Assembly (NCBI GenBank): GCA_017629415.1
Contig: JAGBXG010000404.1
Coordinates: forward strand, 1-6,014
Length of the DNA stretch: 6,014 nucleotides
Direction of reading: 5' to 3'
Source: Pseudomonadota bacterium
GTDB taxonomy: Bacteria > Myxococcota > Bradymonadia > UBA4248
A program made the translations under genes and the position numbers. The notes under the pieces are model-generated. The model had not been told where the DNA came from, made no database searches, and saw only the letters and a program-made list of their open reading frames with translations. Position 1 is the stretch's first letter, and each line of letters opens with the position of its first letter. Of this stretch, positions 1 to 6,014 are shown in pieces.

Positions 1-1
1 C

Positions 2-547
2 GGACTTGGCGACGCCCTCGACTTCATGCCCGAAACCGCTGAAGGCGATGCTTTCGGAACCGGCGCAGGCTTCGGCGCAGGTCTCAGCGGCATCGGCATT
101 GCCGGCGGCGGAGGCGGAGGCGGCGGTTACGGCTCCGGCATCGGCGGCATGGGCGGCGGCGGAAAAGGCGGCGGCTCCGGAAAAATGAAAGGTCCTAAAA
201 AGTCCGGACTCAAACAAAAACCCAAACTCGCCATGGATGCCCCTAAACAAGGCGCTTTCTGCAAAGAATCCAACATCCGCGATGTCGTCCAAAAACGCGC
301 CAATGCCCTCCGAAACTGCTACGAACAACAACTGCTCGCCAATCCCGAACTATCCGGCAAAATCATCGTCTTCTGGAAAATCGGCTTAGACGGCAAAGTC
401 ACCGACGCCTCCATCAAATCCACAACGATGAACAACAACCGCGTCGAATCCTGCCTCACACAAACCGTCCGACGACTCCGATTCGATAAACCAGACGGCG
501 GCATCTGCGTCGTCGAATTCCCATTCATCTTCACGTCCACACAATAA
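2..547 (+). CDS. AgmX/PglI-type C-terminal domain protein, 5'-truncated
   Basis: The reading frame is open from the first full codon at base 2 to TAA at 545-547, so the ATG at 26 is probably internal and the gene starts left of the window; 181 residues are visible. Residues ~17-61 are a Gly-rich flexible stretch, followed by a short Lys-rich segment. Residues ~83-181 match the AgmX/PglI C-terminal domain of myxobacterial-type proteins, a TonB-C-like alpha/beta fold: an Arg/Asn-rich helix leading to NCYEQ, the PELSGKI strand, a GLDGKV turn, N-RVE-C, and a final KP-GG-VEFPF strand. Cysteines fall at 87, 106, 151 and 169; those at 106 (in CYE) and 151 are at positions usually conserved in the family. 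Such proteins generally carry an N-terminal membrane anchor or signalling module, with this domain in the periplasm, and some are tied to gliding or surface functions. The missing N-terminus prevents a more specific role. A strong terminator follows. Codons end mostly in C or A, unlike the minus-strand genes. Confidence 0.85.
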   Translation, partial: GLGDALDFMPETAEGDAFGTGAGFGAGLSGIGIAGGGGGGGGYGSGIGGMGGGGKGGGSGKMKGPKKSGLKQKPKLAMDAPKQGAFCKESNIRDVVQKRANALRNCYEQQLLANPELSGKIIVFWKIGLDGKVTDASIKSTTMNNNRVESCLTQTVRRLRFDKPDGGICVVEFPFIFTSTQ

Positions 548-573
548 TTTTTCTTGCTTTTAAAAGCCAGCCT

Positions 574-591
574 AGTGCCGAAAACGGCACT
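574..591 (+). other. Perfect 7-bp hairpin with AAAA loop
   Basis: The arms AGTGCCG and CGGCACT flank an AAAA loop with no mismatch. The hairpin starts 27 bases after the stop of the AgmX/PglI-type gene and is not followed by a T-run, so it is not an intrinsic terminator by itself. It may protect the mRNA 3' end or belong to a dispersed palindromic repeat family. The palindrome GGCCGGCC (594-601) follows and leads into the terminator stem. Confidence 0.5.
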
Positions 592-601
592 ACGGCCGGC
601 C

Positions 602-638
602 AAAGCGCCTATGGCTACCGCCATACGGCGCTTTTTTT
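602..638 (+). terminator. Rho-independent terminator of the AgmX/PglI-type gene
   Basis: AAAGCGCC followed by TATGGC pairs with GCCATA, one bulged C (626), then GGCGCTTT, around a TACC loop (616-619). The 14-bp stem is followed by a run of seven T (632-638). This is a textbook plus-strand terminator for the gene ending at 547. Read on the minus strand the same stem has only a TTT tail before GGCC, so it may stop transcripts of the convergent TPR gene only weakly. The T-run directly abuts the TPR gene's stop codon (639-641). Confidence 0.88.
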
Positions 639-3600
639 CTATGCCTCACTTCGCTTATTATCACTCCCCATCGGGATTTCCTGTAACGATGTTCTCAACC
701 CTAAACCATTCAATAACACTGCAAACAGCTTGGCATAACGTGTTTCTTTCACTTGCTTTTTGATAGCTTCAAGCTGATGCTGCCATGCCTCAATATCCTC
801 TTTTTCTCTCGTTTCCGCAAGCACGTGCCATGCCTGAGACAAAGCAGTGCAAAAAATAGAATCCAGATTTTTGCTTTCAGAATTGTCCAAAACTAAATGC
901 CACACCTTTTCTATCCATGAATAAGGTTCTAATGTCTGTTCTAATATTTCCGTCAATACATTGATACAATATTCATCATCAGGATTGATACAAAGTAATA
1001 AACCATAGATATCCAAAGATTTTTCTATATCGTGAAGTTTATAGAACAAAACATCGGCATATTCTCTCAAAGTATGCGAAGCATGCCCGGACATCGGTTT
1101 GGAATGATAAGATGCAAGCATACTTTCAATACATGTCGTTTCCGGATCCAGCTGCAAATGGAAAGCTAGTTCTTCACGAAGCAATGACAGCAACTCATGC
1201 CATTCATCATGAGCACGGCAAATACCTTTATATTGCTCTAAAACAGCCAGTTTATCGATATGCTCGCGTTGCCGGAGCATCATCCTCAACGTACGTTTTG
1301 CCGCATCACGCTTGTCATGCTCCATGTAAATCCCCGATAAACGCAGCAAATGCTGTGCTAATGCCTTTGAATTGGGTTTCAGAAGACCGGTGATCTGTTC
1401 AAGCGTTTCTACAGCGTCATCGATTTGATGCGTCTCAATATAAATTTGAGCAAGCAGCTGAAGTGCAGATTCATTCGCAGGATAATGGGCAAGCATCCGT
1501 TTGAGCGTATGAATGGCCAGCTCCGTTTCTTTGAGATGTTCATACCGAATTTGAGCCAATCGGATTTCATATCTTCTTTTTTCTTCTGCAATCGTCAAAA
1601 TCTCACATTTCTTTTGATAAACTTCAGCAAGCTCGCGATACCTCTTCAACGACTGATATATTAACTCTAAAGCATTCAATGTCTGCTCGCCATGGGCAAC
1701 CTCATGGCTCAGTTTGCAAGCTCGTTCGAGATACTTTTGAGCTGTATTCACATCATGCTCATCATATAAATAAATACATCCGATTTCCTGCAATACCCGA
1801 GGCGGCTGTTCCGATTCAGGCATTTGATCAATCACGCGCAGCAATTTGTTCAACAATGCCTGAGTATTGCCGTGCAAGCGTGCCGCCATAATTTGTTCTT
1901 CAACAGGACGTTGACTGTCCGAAAACACATCCTCCCCTGTGGTATGCACCAGTTCCTCAGAAACAGCATTTTCAGCAGGATCCTCCACACTTGATGTCAG
2001 CAAAGACAAAGCAGATGACGGCACCGAAAGCCAGTCAGACAATGAACCTGCGGATTGACTGACATCTACAAAAGGCATGGGATGCAAACCGCCCAAGCCT
2101 GGACTCGTATGCATACCCCAAAAAGCTTCATCGGGCATTTCGTTCACAGCAGAAACAGAGCGCGATGTCAAAACAACGGAAGCTAACCGGGAAATATGAT
2201 CTGCTTTCGGCAATTCGGTATGCATATCACCATACCCCAGGCGAAGCGTCTGAGGCATATCTGCTTTACCCACAGGATTAATCGGACTGCAAAGCTGCGC
2301 TTCATCATACAAGTTTTGAGCGAGCTTGTGATTCCCAAGCTTTTCCTGAATCTCACTGGCTTCAAGCAATATACTCCGCCGCGTTTGCAAATCTGTCGTG
2401 ACTTTAGCCAATTTTTCAAGAACTGCGGCCAATTCAAAAGTCTGTCCGGTTTTTCTCAAATAATGGCGAAGCTCGAGCAAAATCGGCAACTGATTCGGAT
2501 AACGTGCATTGGTTTTACGAAGAACTTCGACAATCATGCCCACATCCGCATGAACAGATTCACAAAGCCTTACGTATTCAAGTGTCGGTTCAACACATTC
2601 AGATGCAGGCAAAGCATCGATCAATGCCATCATCAATGTCATCTGCTCTTTTTTCTGCCCGCGTCTGCGGCATCGATCGATTTCTGCACTGATCACGCGC
2701 GGATCCAGCGCACCGATTTGCTGTGCTCGCGTTAAATGTTTTAAGGCATCTGTTTCACGATGAAGCTCGCGATCATAGATATTGTGCAATGTCAGGCGAA
2801 TAGAAATCTCATCATTGACCGATAAATTTGCACCATTCGTTCCTAAAAAATCTTCGCAGCACTGTGCCATCTCATGAAAATAACGCATACTTTCAAGATC
2901 TTTAAGATAACGGGCCAAAACATGTACCGCATTGGGCTCAAGCCGAAGATGTTCGCGATAAATCAGGCAACGCTGAGGTGCACGATCCATCCCATCCAAA
3001 AGCCGTTCAAGCGTCTGAGCTGTTCGAACCGCACGTCCATGACTTTGCGCTAATATATGACCGTTTTCTGCAGTCGGCATGGCACCATAGCGTGTTCTGG
3101 CCAATTCCCAGGCATGAAGTAAAAATCCAAAACAATAATGCCAGGTTTCTGCGGCTTCTTCAGGACGATCCGAATCCTCAAGACATTGTGCCAATATCTC
3201 CAAAGTTGCACCATGTGTCGGCTCTACCTCAAGAACTTGCGTGCATACATCCATGATTTTCTGCATGGGTTCATTGTGTTCAAGCATCACCTGAGCAAGA
3301 TGATATCCAAAGGCGGCAATATCACCCCCGCGAGTGGCCTGCTTCATCCATTGCTTCAAACATTGGATGGCCATGCCGGAATATTGGGCATGATGGTAAG
3401 CCAGGGCAAAAGCAATCAGCTCGCGGATGCTGCCATGCTGCAAAACCAGACTTTTCATGGCATCTAGCCGCCGCACAGCCAAAGAATACATCATCAGACT
3501 GCCTGAAAGCGTCTCCACTGTCTCCAGCCCCAAACGAATCAGACGATGTGGACAGAAAGTACTGACGTTCATCTGACGCTGAAGAAGTGCCAACACCAGG

Positions 3601-4664
3601 GTGTCACTTTGCTCACGGCGGTAAATATCTGCCAGCATCTTCAAGACAAGTGCAGAAGCATGTTCTGATGATGCCAACCCTAACACCTGAAGTTTGATAT
3701 CATCTGAAAATTCGGGACCCCAGACATAAACCATATACAGCAATGCCACATATACCGCGTGCGGCAATGTCTTTTCCGCTTCCTCAAGTGCCTCCAAAAC
3801 CAAAGATGAATTCAGGTCTTTATTCCCTACACACTCATGAAGCCGCCTGACAGCCCCATATCCTTCTGCATCACCTAAAATTTTGGCTGCATTTTGCGCG
3901 ATATTTTTCCGATAACAGCCATTGCTGCCAGACTGAGCAAAAGCGGTCACTTCAGGCATCGCCAAACCACTCAAGGATATGCCTTCAGCCTGTGCCCCGA
4001 TTTTTTCTAAAGGCTGCTCTATCTCATCGGCCTGATAATCAAACCACAAAGCCTCTGAATCCAACTGAACCGAAGTTTTACCGCATGCAATCAAAGGCAC
4101 ACGGCGATTCTCCGAAGCCACCATCAGCTTCATGATCCATTCTGTCATCTGAAGGCGAATCTCAAATTGAGAAACATCCATTCCTAAACTTAATGGCTGA
4201 TGACCACACTTTAAAAGCGCATTTTCTAAATATACCAAGTGATCACGACATAAGTCCAGGGGATCACGTTCACATTGCCCCAAATGAAAAATGCGCTCAA
4301 GCTTTAAACAAAGCCAGCCATCGTCTTGCAAATGCCAATGCCAGGCAAGAACAAGCATTTGCCTGATGGCCTCGAAATGCACATGAAACCATAAAAATGA
4401 GCCATCAACGGCAGCCAATGAAAGCAAATGAGGCAAAGCTCTGTTTTGTGAATACGTCCAGACGCGTTCAAACACCTGATCTAAAATACCGGCTGCAAAT
4501 CTCATCCGAAGATTCAAAAGCCGGCCATTGCCGCCAGGATTTACTGCTATGCTCAAACGTTCGATAAAGAGCTGACTGGACAAAGCCTGGTTACGAACGA
4601 CTTCGCAACGCTGACCGCCCAAATGCTCTGTTACATACGCCAAACTTTCAGCAATCAAAGTCAT
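639..4664 (-). CDS. Giant tetratricopeptide-repeat protein
   Basis: This complete gene encodes about 1341 residues and ends with TAG at 641-639. I place the start at ATG 4664-4662: GAGG (4675-4672) lies 7 bases upstream, whereas the ATG two codons earlier (4670) is only 1 base from it. An in-frame TGA at 4676-4674 excludes longer starts. There is no signal peptide or clear membrane segment, so it is probably cytoplasmic. Residues 1 to ~280 are Trp- and Leu-rich and not recognised. From ~290 to 790 it is helical with degenerate TPR-like pairs, for example VEPTHGATLEILAQ near 480. Residues ~793-920 form a Ser/Pro/Gly-rich linker, probably disordered. From ~920 on, TPR units are clearer, for example PANESALQLLAQIYIE near 1060 and a YRELAEVYQKK unit. 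TPR solenoids usually mediate protein-protein contacts; a scaffold role is inferred and the partner is unknown. Repeats of this style are common in large TPR proteins of Myxococcota. No catalytic motif was seen. The gene lies downstream of an NtrC-type regulator on the same strand, separated by a repeat array. Confidence 0.88.
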   Translation of the reverse strand: MTLIAESLAYVTEHLGGQRCEVVRNQALSSQLFIERLSIAVNPGGNGRLLNLRMRFAAGILDQVFERVWTYSQNRALPHLLSLAAVDGSFLWFHVHFEAIRQMLVLAWHWHLQDDGWLCLKLERIFHLGQCERDPLDLCRDHLVYLENALLKCGHQPLSLGMDVSQFEIRLQMTEWIMKLMVASENRRVPLIACGKTSVQLDSEALWFDYQADEIEQPLEKIGAQAEGISLSGLAMPEVTAFAQSGSNGCYRKNIAQNAAKILGDAEGYGAVRRLHECVGNKDLNSSLVLEALEEAEKTLPHAVYVALLYMVYVWGPEFSDDIKLQVLGLASSEHASALVLKMLADIYRREQSDTLVLALLQRQMNVSTFCPHRLIRLGLETVETLSGSLMMYSLAVRRLDAMKSLVLQHGSIRELIAFALAYHHAQYSGMAIQCLKQWMKQATRGGDIAAFGYHLAQVMLEHNEPMQKIMDVCTQVLEVEPTHGATLEILAQCLEDSDRPEEAAETWHYCFGFLLHAWELARTRYGAMPTAENGHILAQSHGRAVRTAQTLERLLDGMDRAPQRCLIYREHLRLEPNAVHVLARYLKDLESMRYFHEMAQCCEDFLGTNGANLSVNDEISIRLTLHNIYDRELHRETDALKHLTRAQQIGALDPRVISAEIDRCRRRGQKKEQMTLMMALIDALPASECVEPTLEYVRLCESVHADVGMIVEVLRKTNARYPNQLPILLELRHYLRKTGQTFELAAVLEKLAKVTTDLQTRRSILLEASEIQEKLGNHKLAQNLYDEAQLCSPINPVGKADMPQTLRLGYGDMHTELPKADHISRLASVVLTSRSVSAVNEMPDEAFWGMHTSPGLGGLHPMPFVDVSQSAGSLSDWLSVPSSALSLLTSSVEDPAENAVSEELVHTTGEDVFSDSQRPVEEQIMAARLHGNTQALLNKLLRVIDQMPESEQPPRVLQEIGCIYLYDEHDVNTAQKYLERACKLSHEVAHGEQTLNALELIYQSLKRYRELAEVYQKKCEILTIAEEKRRYEIRLAQIRYEHLKETELAIHTLKRMLAHYPANESALQLLAQIYIETHQIDDAVETLEQITGLLKPNSKALAQHLLRLSGIYMEHDKRDAAKRTLRMMLRQREHIDKLAVLEQYKGICRAHDEWHELLSLLREELAFHLQLDPETTCIESMLASYHSKPMSGHASHTLREYADVLFYKLHDIEKSLDIYGLLLCINPDDEYCINVLTEILEQTLEPYSWIEKVWHLVLDNSESKNLDSIFCTALSQAWHVLAETREKEDIEAWQHQLEAIKKQVKETRYAKLFAVLLNGLGLRTSLQEIPMGSDNKRSEA

Positions 4665-4671
4665 GAGCATA

Positions 4672-4689
4672 CCTCAAAACGCCTCAAAA
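4672..4689 (-). promoter_or_regulatory. Ribosome binding site of the TPR gene, as a tandem TTTTGAGG pair
   Basis: On the minus strand TTTTGAGG occurs twice with a 10-base period (4689-4682 and 4679-4672). The proximal GAGG sits 7 bases before ATG 4664-4662, ideal Shine-Dalgarno spacing, and only 1 base before ATG 4670-4668. This favours the inner start codon. The distal copy is too far away for direct initiation and may be a chance duplication or a standby site. Confidence 0.6.
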
Positions 4690-4690
4690 T

Positions 4691-4825
4691 GGCGAAGCGT
4701 ATAACGGCGAAGCCGGCATAGCGAAGCCGATATCCAAACGGCGAAGCGTATGACGGCGAAGCCGGCATAGCGAAGCCGATATCCAAACGGCGAAGCGTAT
4801 GACGGCGAAGCCGGCATAGCGAAGC
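4691..4825. repeat. 49-bp direct tandem repeat, 2.8 copies, with nine GCGAAGC cores
   Basis: The units start at 4691, 4740 and 4789, exactly 49 bases apart. The third stops after 37 bases. Units 2 and 3 are identical over those 37 bases; unit 1 differs only at 4703 (A instead of G). Each unit contains the heptamer GCGAAGC three times (unit positions 2-8, 17-23, 31-37), giving nine copies on the plus strand. The middle copy is nested in a 21-base imperfect hairpin: TATG pairs with CATA, and CGGC pairs with GCCG around a GAA loop (4749-4769 and 4798-4818; unit 1 version 4700-4720). There are no spacers between units, so it is not CRISPR. It fills most of the gap between the regulator and TPR genes. 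Its function is unknown; expansion by slippage is the simplest origin. Confidence 0.95.
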
Positions 4826-4829
4826 AGAA

Positions 4830-4858
4830 CGGGCGCATGCGCCAAAGCGCAAAGCCCG
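4830..4858 (-). other. GC-rich hairpin downstream of the response regulator gene
   Basis: CGGGC (4830-4834) pairs with GCCCG (4854-4858). Inside it, GCGC (4839-4842) pairs with GCGC (4847-4850) around a 4-base loop. The overlapping 12-base palindrome GGCGCATGCGCC (4832-4843) offers an alternative fold. On the minus strand it begins 6 bases after the regulator's TAA. The bases that follow (TTCTGCTTCGC) are only moderately T-rich, so this may be a weak terminator or a 3'-end stabilising stem rather than a strong stop. Read-through into the array and TPR gene is plausible. Confidence 0.4.
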
Positions 4859-4864
4859 GCACAA

Positions 4865-6014
4865 TTAATCATCATCTGCAAGACCGCCAGACGGAGATTC
4901 GTATTTTTTAATCTTTTTGTGCAAATTGGTACGCTCAATCCCCAAAATATCGGCGGCCTTGGAGAAGCTTTGCCCCGTCATTTTCAGGGTCTCGCGGATA
5001 AAGGCATGCTCGGCCATGGCACGGAATTCACGAAGCGTCACAGTACCCGGACGTATTGCCGAAAGATGGCTCAGGAAATCGTCATCGTCGCTGCTCGCAT
5101 CTGCCGCAACAGCCGGCACGCTTGCGGACTGAATCGCCGGTGTATTCGGTGCCTGGGATTCGGCCATATCCAGCAAATCTTCAGGAAGATCAGCCACCGT
5201 CACAATATCCTGACACATAATCACAAAACGTTCGCAAAGATTATGCAGTTCACGGATATTGCCAGGATACGGATATTTGCAAAGCGCATCCATCGCGCGC
5301 TCGCTGACCGTCAGCGGCTGACGACCATACTCCCCGGCAATTTGAGACAAAAAGGCATTAATCAGCAAAGGCACATCGGCCAAACGATCGCGAAGCGGCG
5401 GAACCTCGATTGGAACCACGTTTAAACGGAAATAAAGATCTTCGCGGAACGTCCCTTCAGCAACCGCTTTCTTTAAATCCTTGTTCGTTGCCGCAATCAC
5501 ACGGACATCGACAAACGACAGTTTTTCACCGCCGACGCGCGTAAATTCGCCATTTTGTAAAACGCGCAACACTTTTGCCTGTGCAGCCAACGACATATCC
5601 CCCACTTCATCGAGAAAAATAGTGCCGCCGTCCGCCATTTCAAAAAGACCGCGTTTCTTTACGGCTGCGCCCGTAAATGAGCCTTTTTCATGCCCAAAAA
5701 GTTCGCTTTCAATCAACTCGGAAGGAATCGCAGAACAGTTCACTTTGACAAACGAACGCTTGGCACGATCGCTCAGTGCATGAATCGAACGCGCTACCAA
5801 ATCCTTGCCCACGCCTGATTCACCTAAAATCAATACCTTGCCTTTTGTCGGAGCTACCACAGATACAGCCTTGCGGATCTTCTGCATCGCAGGACTTTCA
5901 CCAATCATGCCGCAATAACGCGCATCCGAATTTTCAAGACTTTCAACCTTCTGCGTCAAAAATCGACGTTCACCGGCATTACGAACCGTTAAAAGCAAAC
6001 GCTCACGATCCAGC
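4865..6014 (-). CDS. NtrC-family sigma-54-dependent response regulator, N-terminus beyond the window
   Basis: The visible 382 residues end with TAA at 4867-4865; the frame is still open at base 6014. The first visible residues (LDRERLLLTVRNA) look like the helix joining a receiver domain to the AAA+ domain in two-component NtrC-type regulators, so a phospho-acceptor receiver probably lies off the edge. The AAA+ domain shows Walker A GESGVGKD (64-71), the sigma-54 contact loop GSFTGA (111-116; canonical GAFTGA), Walker B GGTIFLDE (129-136), sensor I VIAATN (172-177), the FREDLYFRLNV arginine segment (189-199) and sensor II GNIREL (251-256). An Ala/Ser/Asp-rich linker (~282-315) precedes a Fis-type helix-turn-helix (~335-372) ending in ERTNLHKKIKKY. 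It should bind enhancer-like DNA sites and use ATP to open sigma-54 promoter complexes, probably after phosphorylation by an unseen sensor kinase. Target genes are unknown; no clear -24/-12 promoter was found in the adjacent intergenic region. Confidence 0.95.
   Translation of the reverse strand, partial: LDRERLLLTVRNAGERRFLTQKVESLENSDARYCGMIGESPAMQKIRKAVSVVAPTKGKVLILGESGVGKDLVARSIHALSDRAKRSFVKVNCSAIPSELIESELFGHEKGSFTGAAVKKRGLFEMADGGTIFLDEVGDMSLAAQAKVLRVLQNGEFTRVGGEKLSFVDVRVIAATNKDLKKAVAEGTFREDLYFRLNVVPIEVPPLRDRLADVPLLINAFLSQIAGEYGRQPLTVSERAMDALCKYPYPGNIRELHNLCERFVIMCQDIVTVADLPEDLLDMAESQAPNTPAIQSASVPAVAADASSDDDDFLSHLSAIRPGTVTLREFRAMAEHAFIRETLKMTGQSFSKAADILGIERTNLHKKIKKYESPSGGLADDD

Noticed and set aside
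26..28. ATG as the start of the AgmX/PglI-type gene
   Set aside because: The frame is open upstream to the window edge, no Shine-Dalgarno sequence precedes it, and a Gly-rich linker is not a usual N-terminus.
6..188. Ala-rich plus-strand open frame
   Set aside because: Frame-shifted shadow of the GGC-rich linker of the real gene; no ribosome binding site and no recognisable protein character.
554..763. Small plus-strand open frame after the AgmX/PglI-type gene
   Set aside because: It runs through the terminator hairpin and then antisense to the 3' end of the TPR gene; no protein family character.
2196..2735. 179-codon plus-strand open frame antisense to the TPR gene
   Set aside because: Lies entirely inside a well-supported minus-strand gene, has no family resemblance, and has no convincing ribosome binding site.
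4690..4710. Sigma-70 -10 box TATACG created in unit 1 on the minus strand
   Set aside because: The hexamer is only a partial match and no acceptable -35 lies 16-18 bases upstream.
4691..4825. CRISPR array
   Set aside because: Units are contiguous with no unique spacers, and no cas genes are visible.
4826..4864. Sigma-54 (-24/-12) promoter for the TPR gene
   Set aside because: I looked for GG-N10-GC with TGGCAC/TTGC context; nearby partial matches have wrong spacing.
4661..4938. Three overlapping minus-strand open frames rich in Arg/Ala/Ser
   Set aside because: They are translations of the 49-bp repeat, open because the unit lacks stop codons; the sequence repeats with the array and no start has a clear ribosome binding site.
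5996..5998. TTG as the start codon of the sigma-54 regulator
   Set aside because: The frame stays open to base 6014 with LDRER, typical of the receiver-to-AAA+ connector, so the true start lies outside the window.

Overview
The window holds three protein genes and two non-coding stretches. Two genes lie on the minus strand in tandem: the 3' part of an NtrC-type sigma-54 response regulator, entering from the right edge, then a complete giant tetratricopeptide-repeat (TPR) gene. The third gene, on the plus strand, is cut by the left edge and converges on the TPR gene. It encodes a Gly-rich linker and a C-terminal AgmX/PglI (TonB-C-like) domain.

The AgmX/PglI tail, a very large TPR scaffold-like protein and an NtrC-type regulator ending in a Fis-like helix-turn-helix together suggest a Myxococcota or other former-deltaproteobacterial genome of moderate GC. 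This is inferred from family resemblance only; there is no rRNA or other marker here. Third codon positions are A/C-rich in the plus-strand gene and G/T-rich in the two minus-strand genes, as expected if the minus strand is the leading strand of replication.

Layout: 2-547 (+) is the AgmX/PglI-type C-terminus. 548-638 holds two hairpins, the second a strong intrinsic terminator whose T-run directly abuts the stop codon of the convergent TPR gene. 639-4664 (-) is the TPR protein of about 1341 residues, with an unrecognised N-terminal region, a helical-repeat region, a long low-complexity linker and a second TPR block. 4671-4864 is an intergenic region dominated by a 49-bp tandem repeat (2.8 copies) built from nine GCGAAGC heptamers, plus a GC-rich hairpin and a doubled Shine-Dalgarno-like sequence. 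4865-6014 (-) is the response regulator, with its receiver domain beyond the window.

The regulator and the TPR gene are co-oriented and could be co-transcribed through the array, but the TPR gene has its own good ribosome binding site and nothing shows that they act together. I saw no tRNA, rRNA, CRISPR array, insertion sequence or obvious new multi-gene system. The most unusual object is the GCGAAGC tandem array between the two minus-strand genes.
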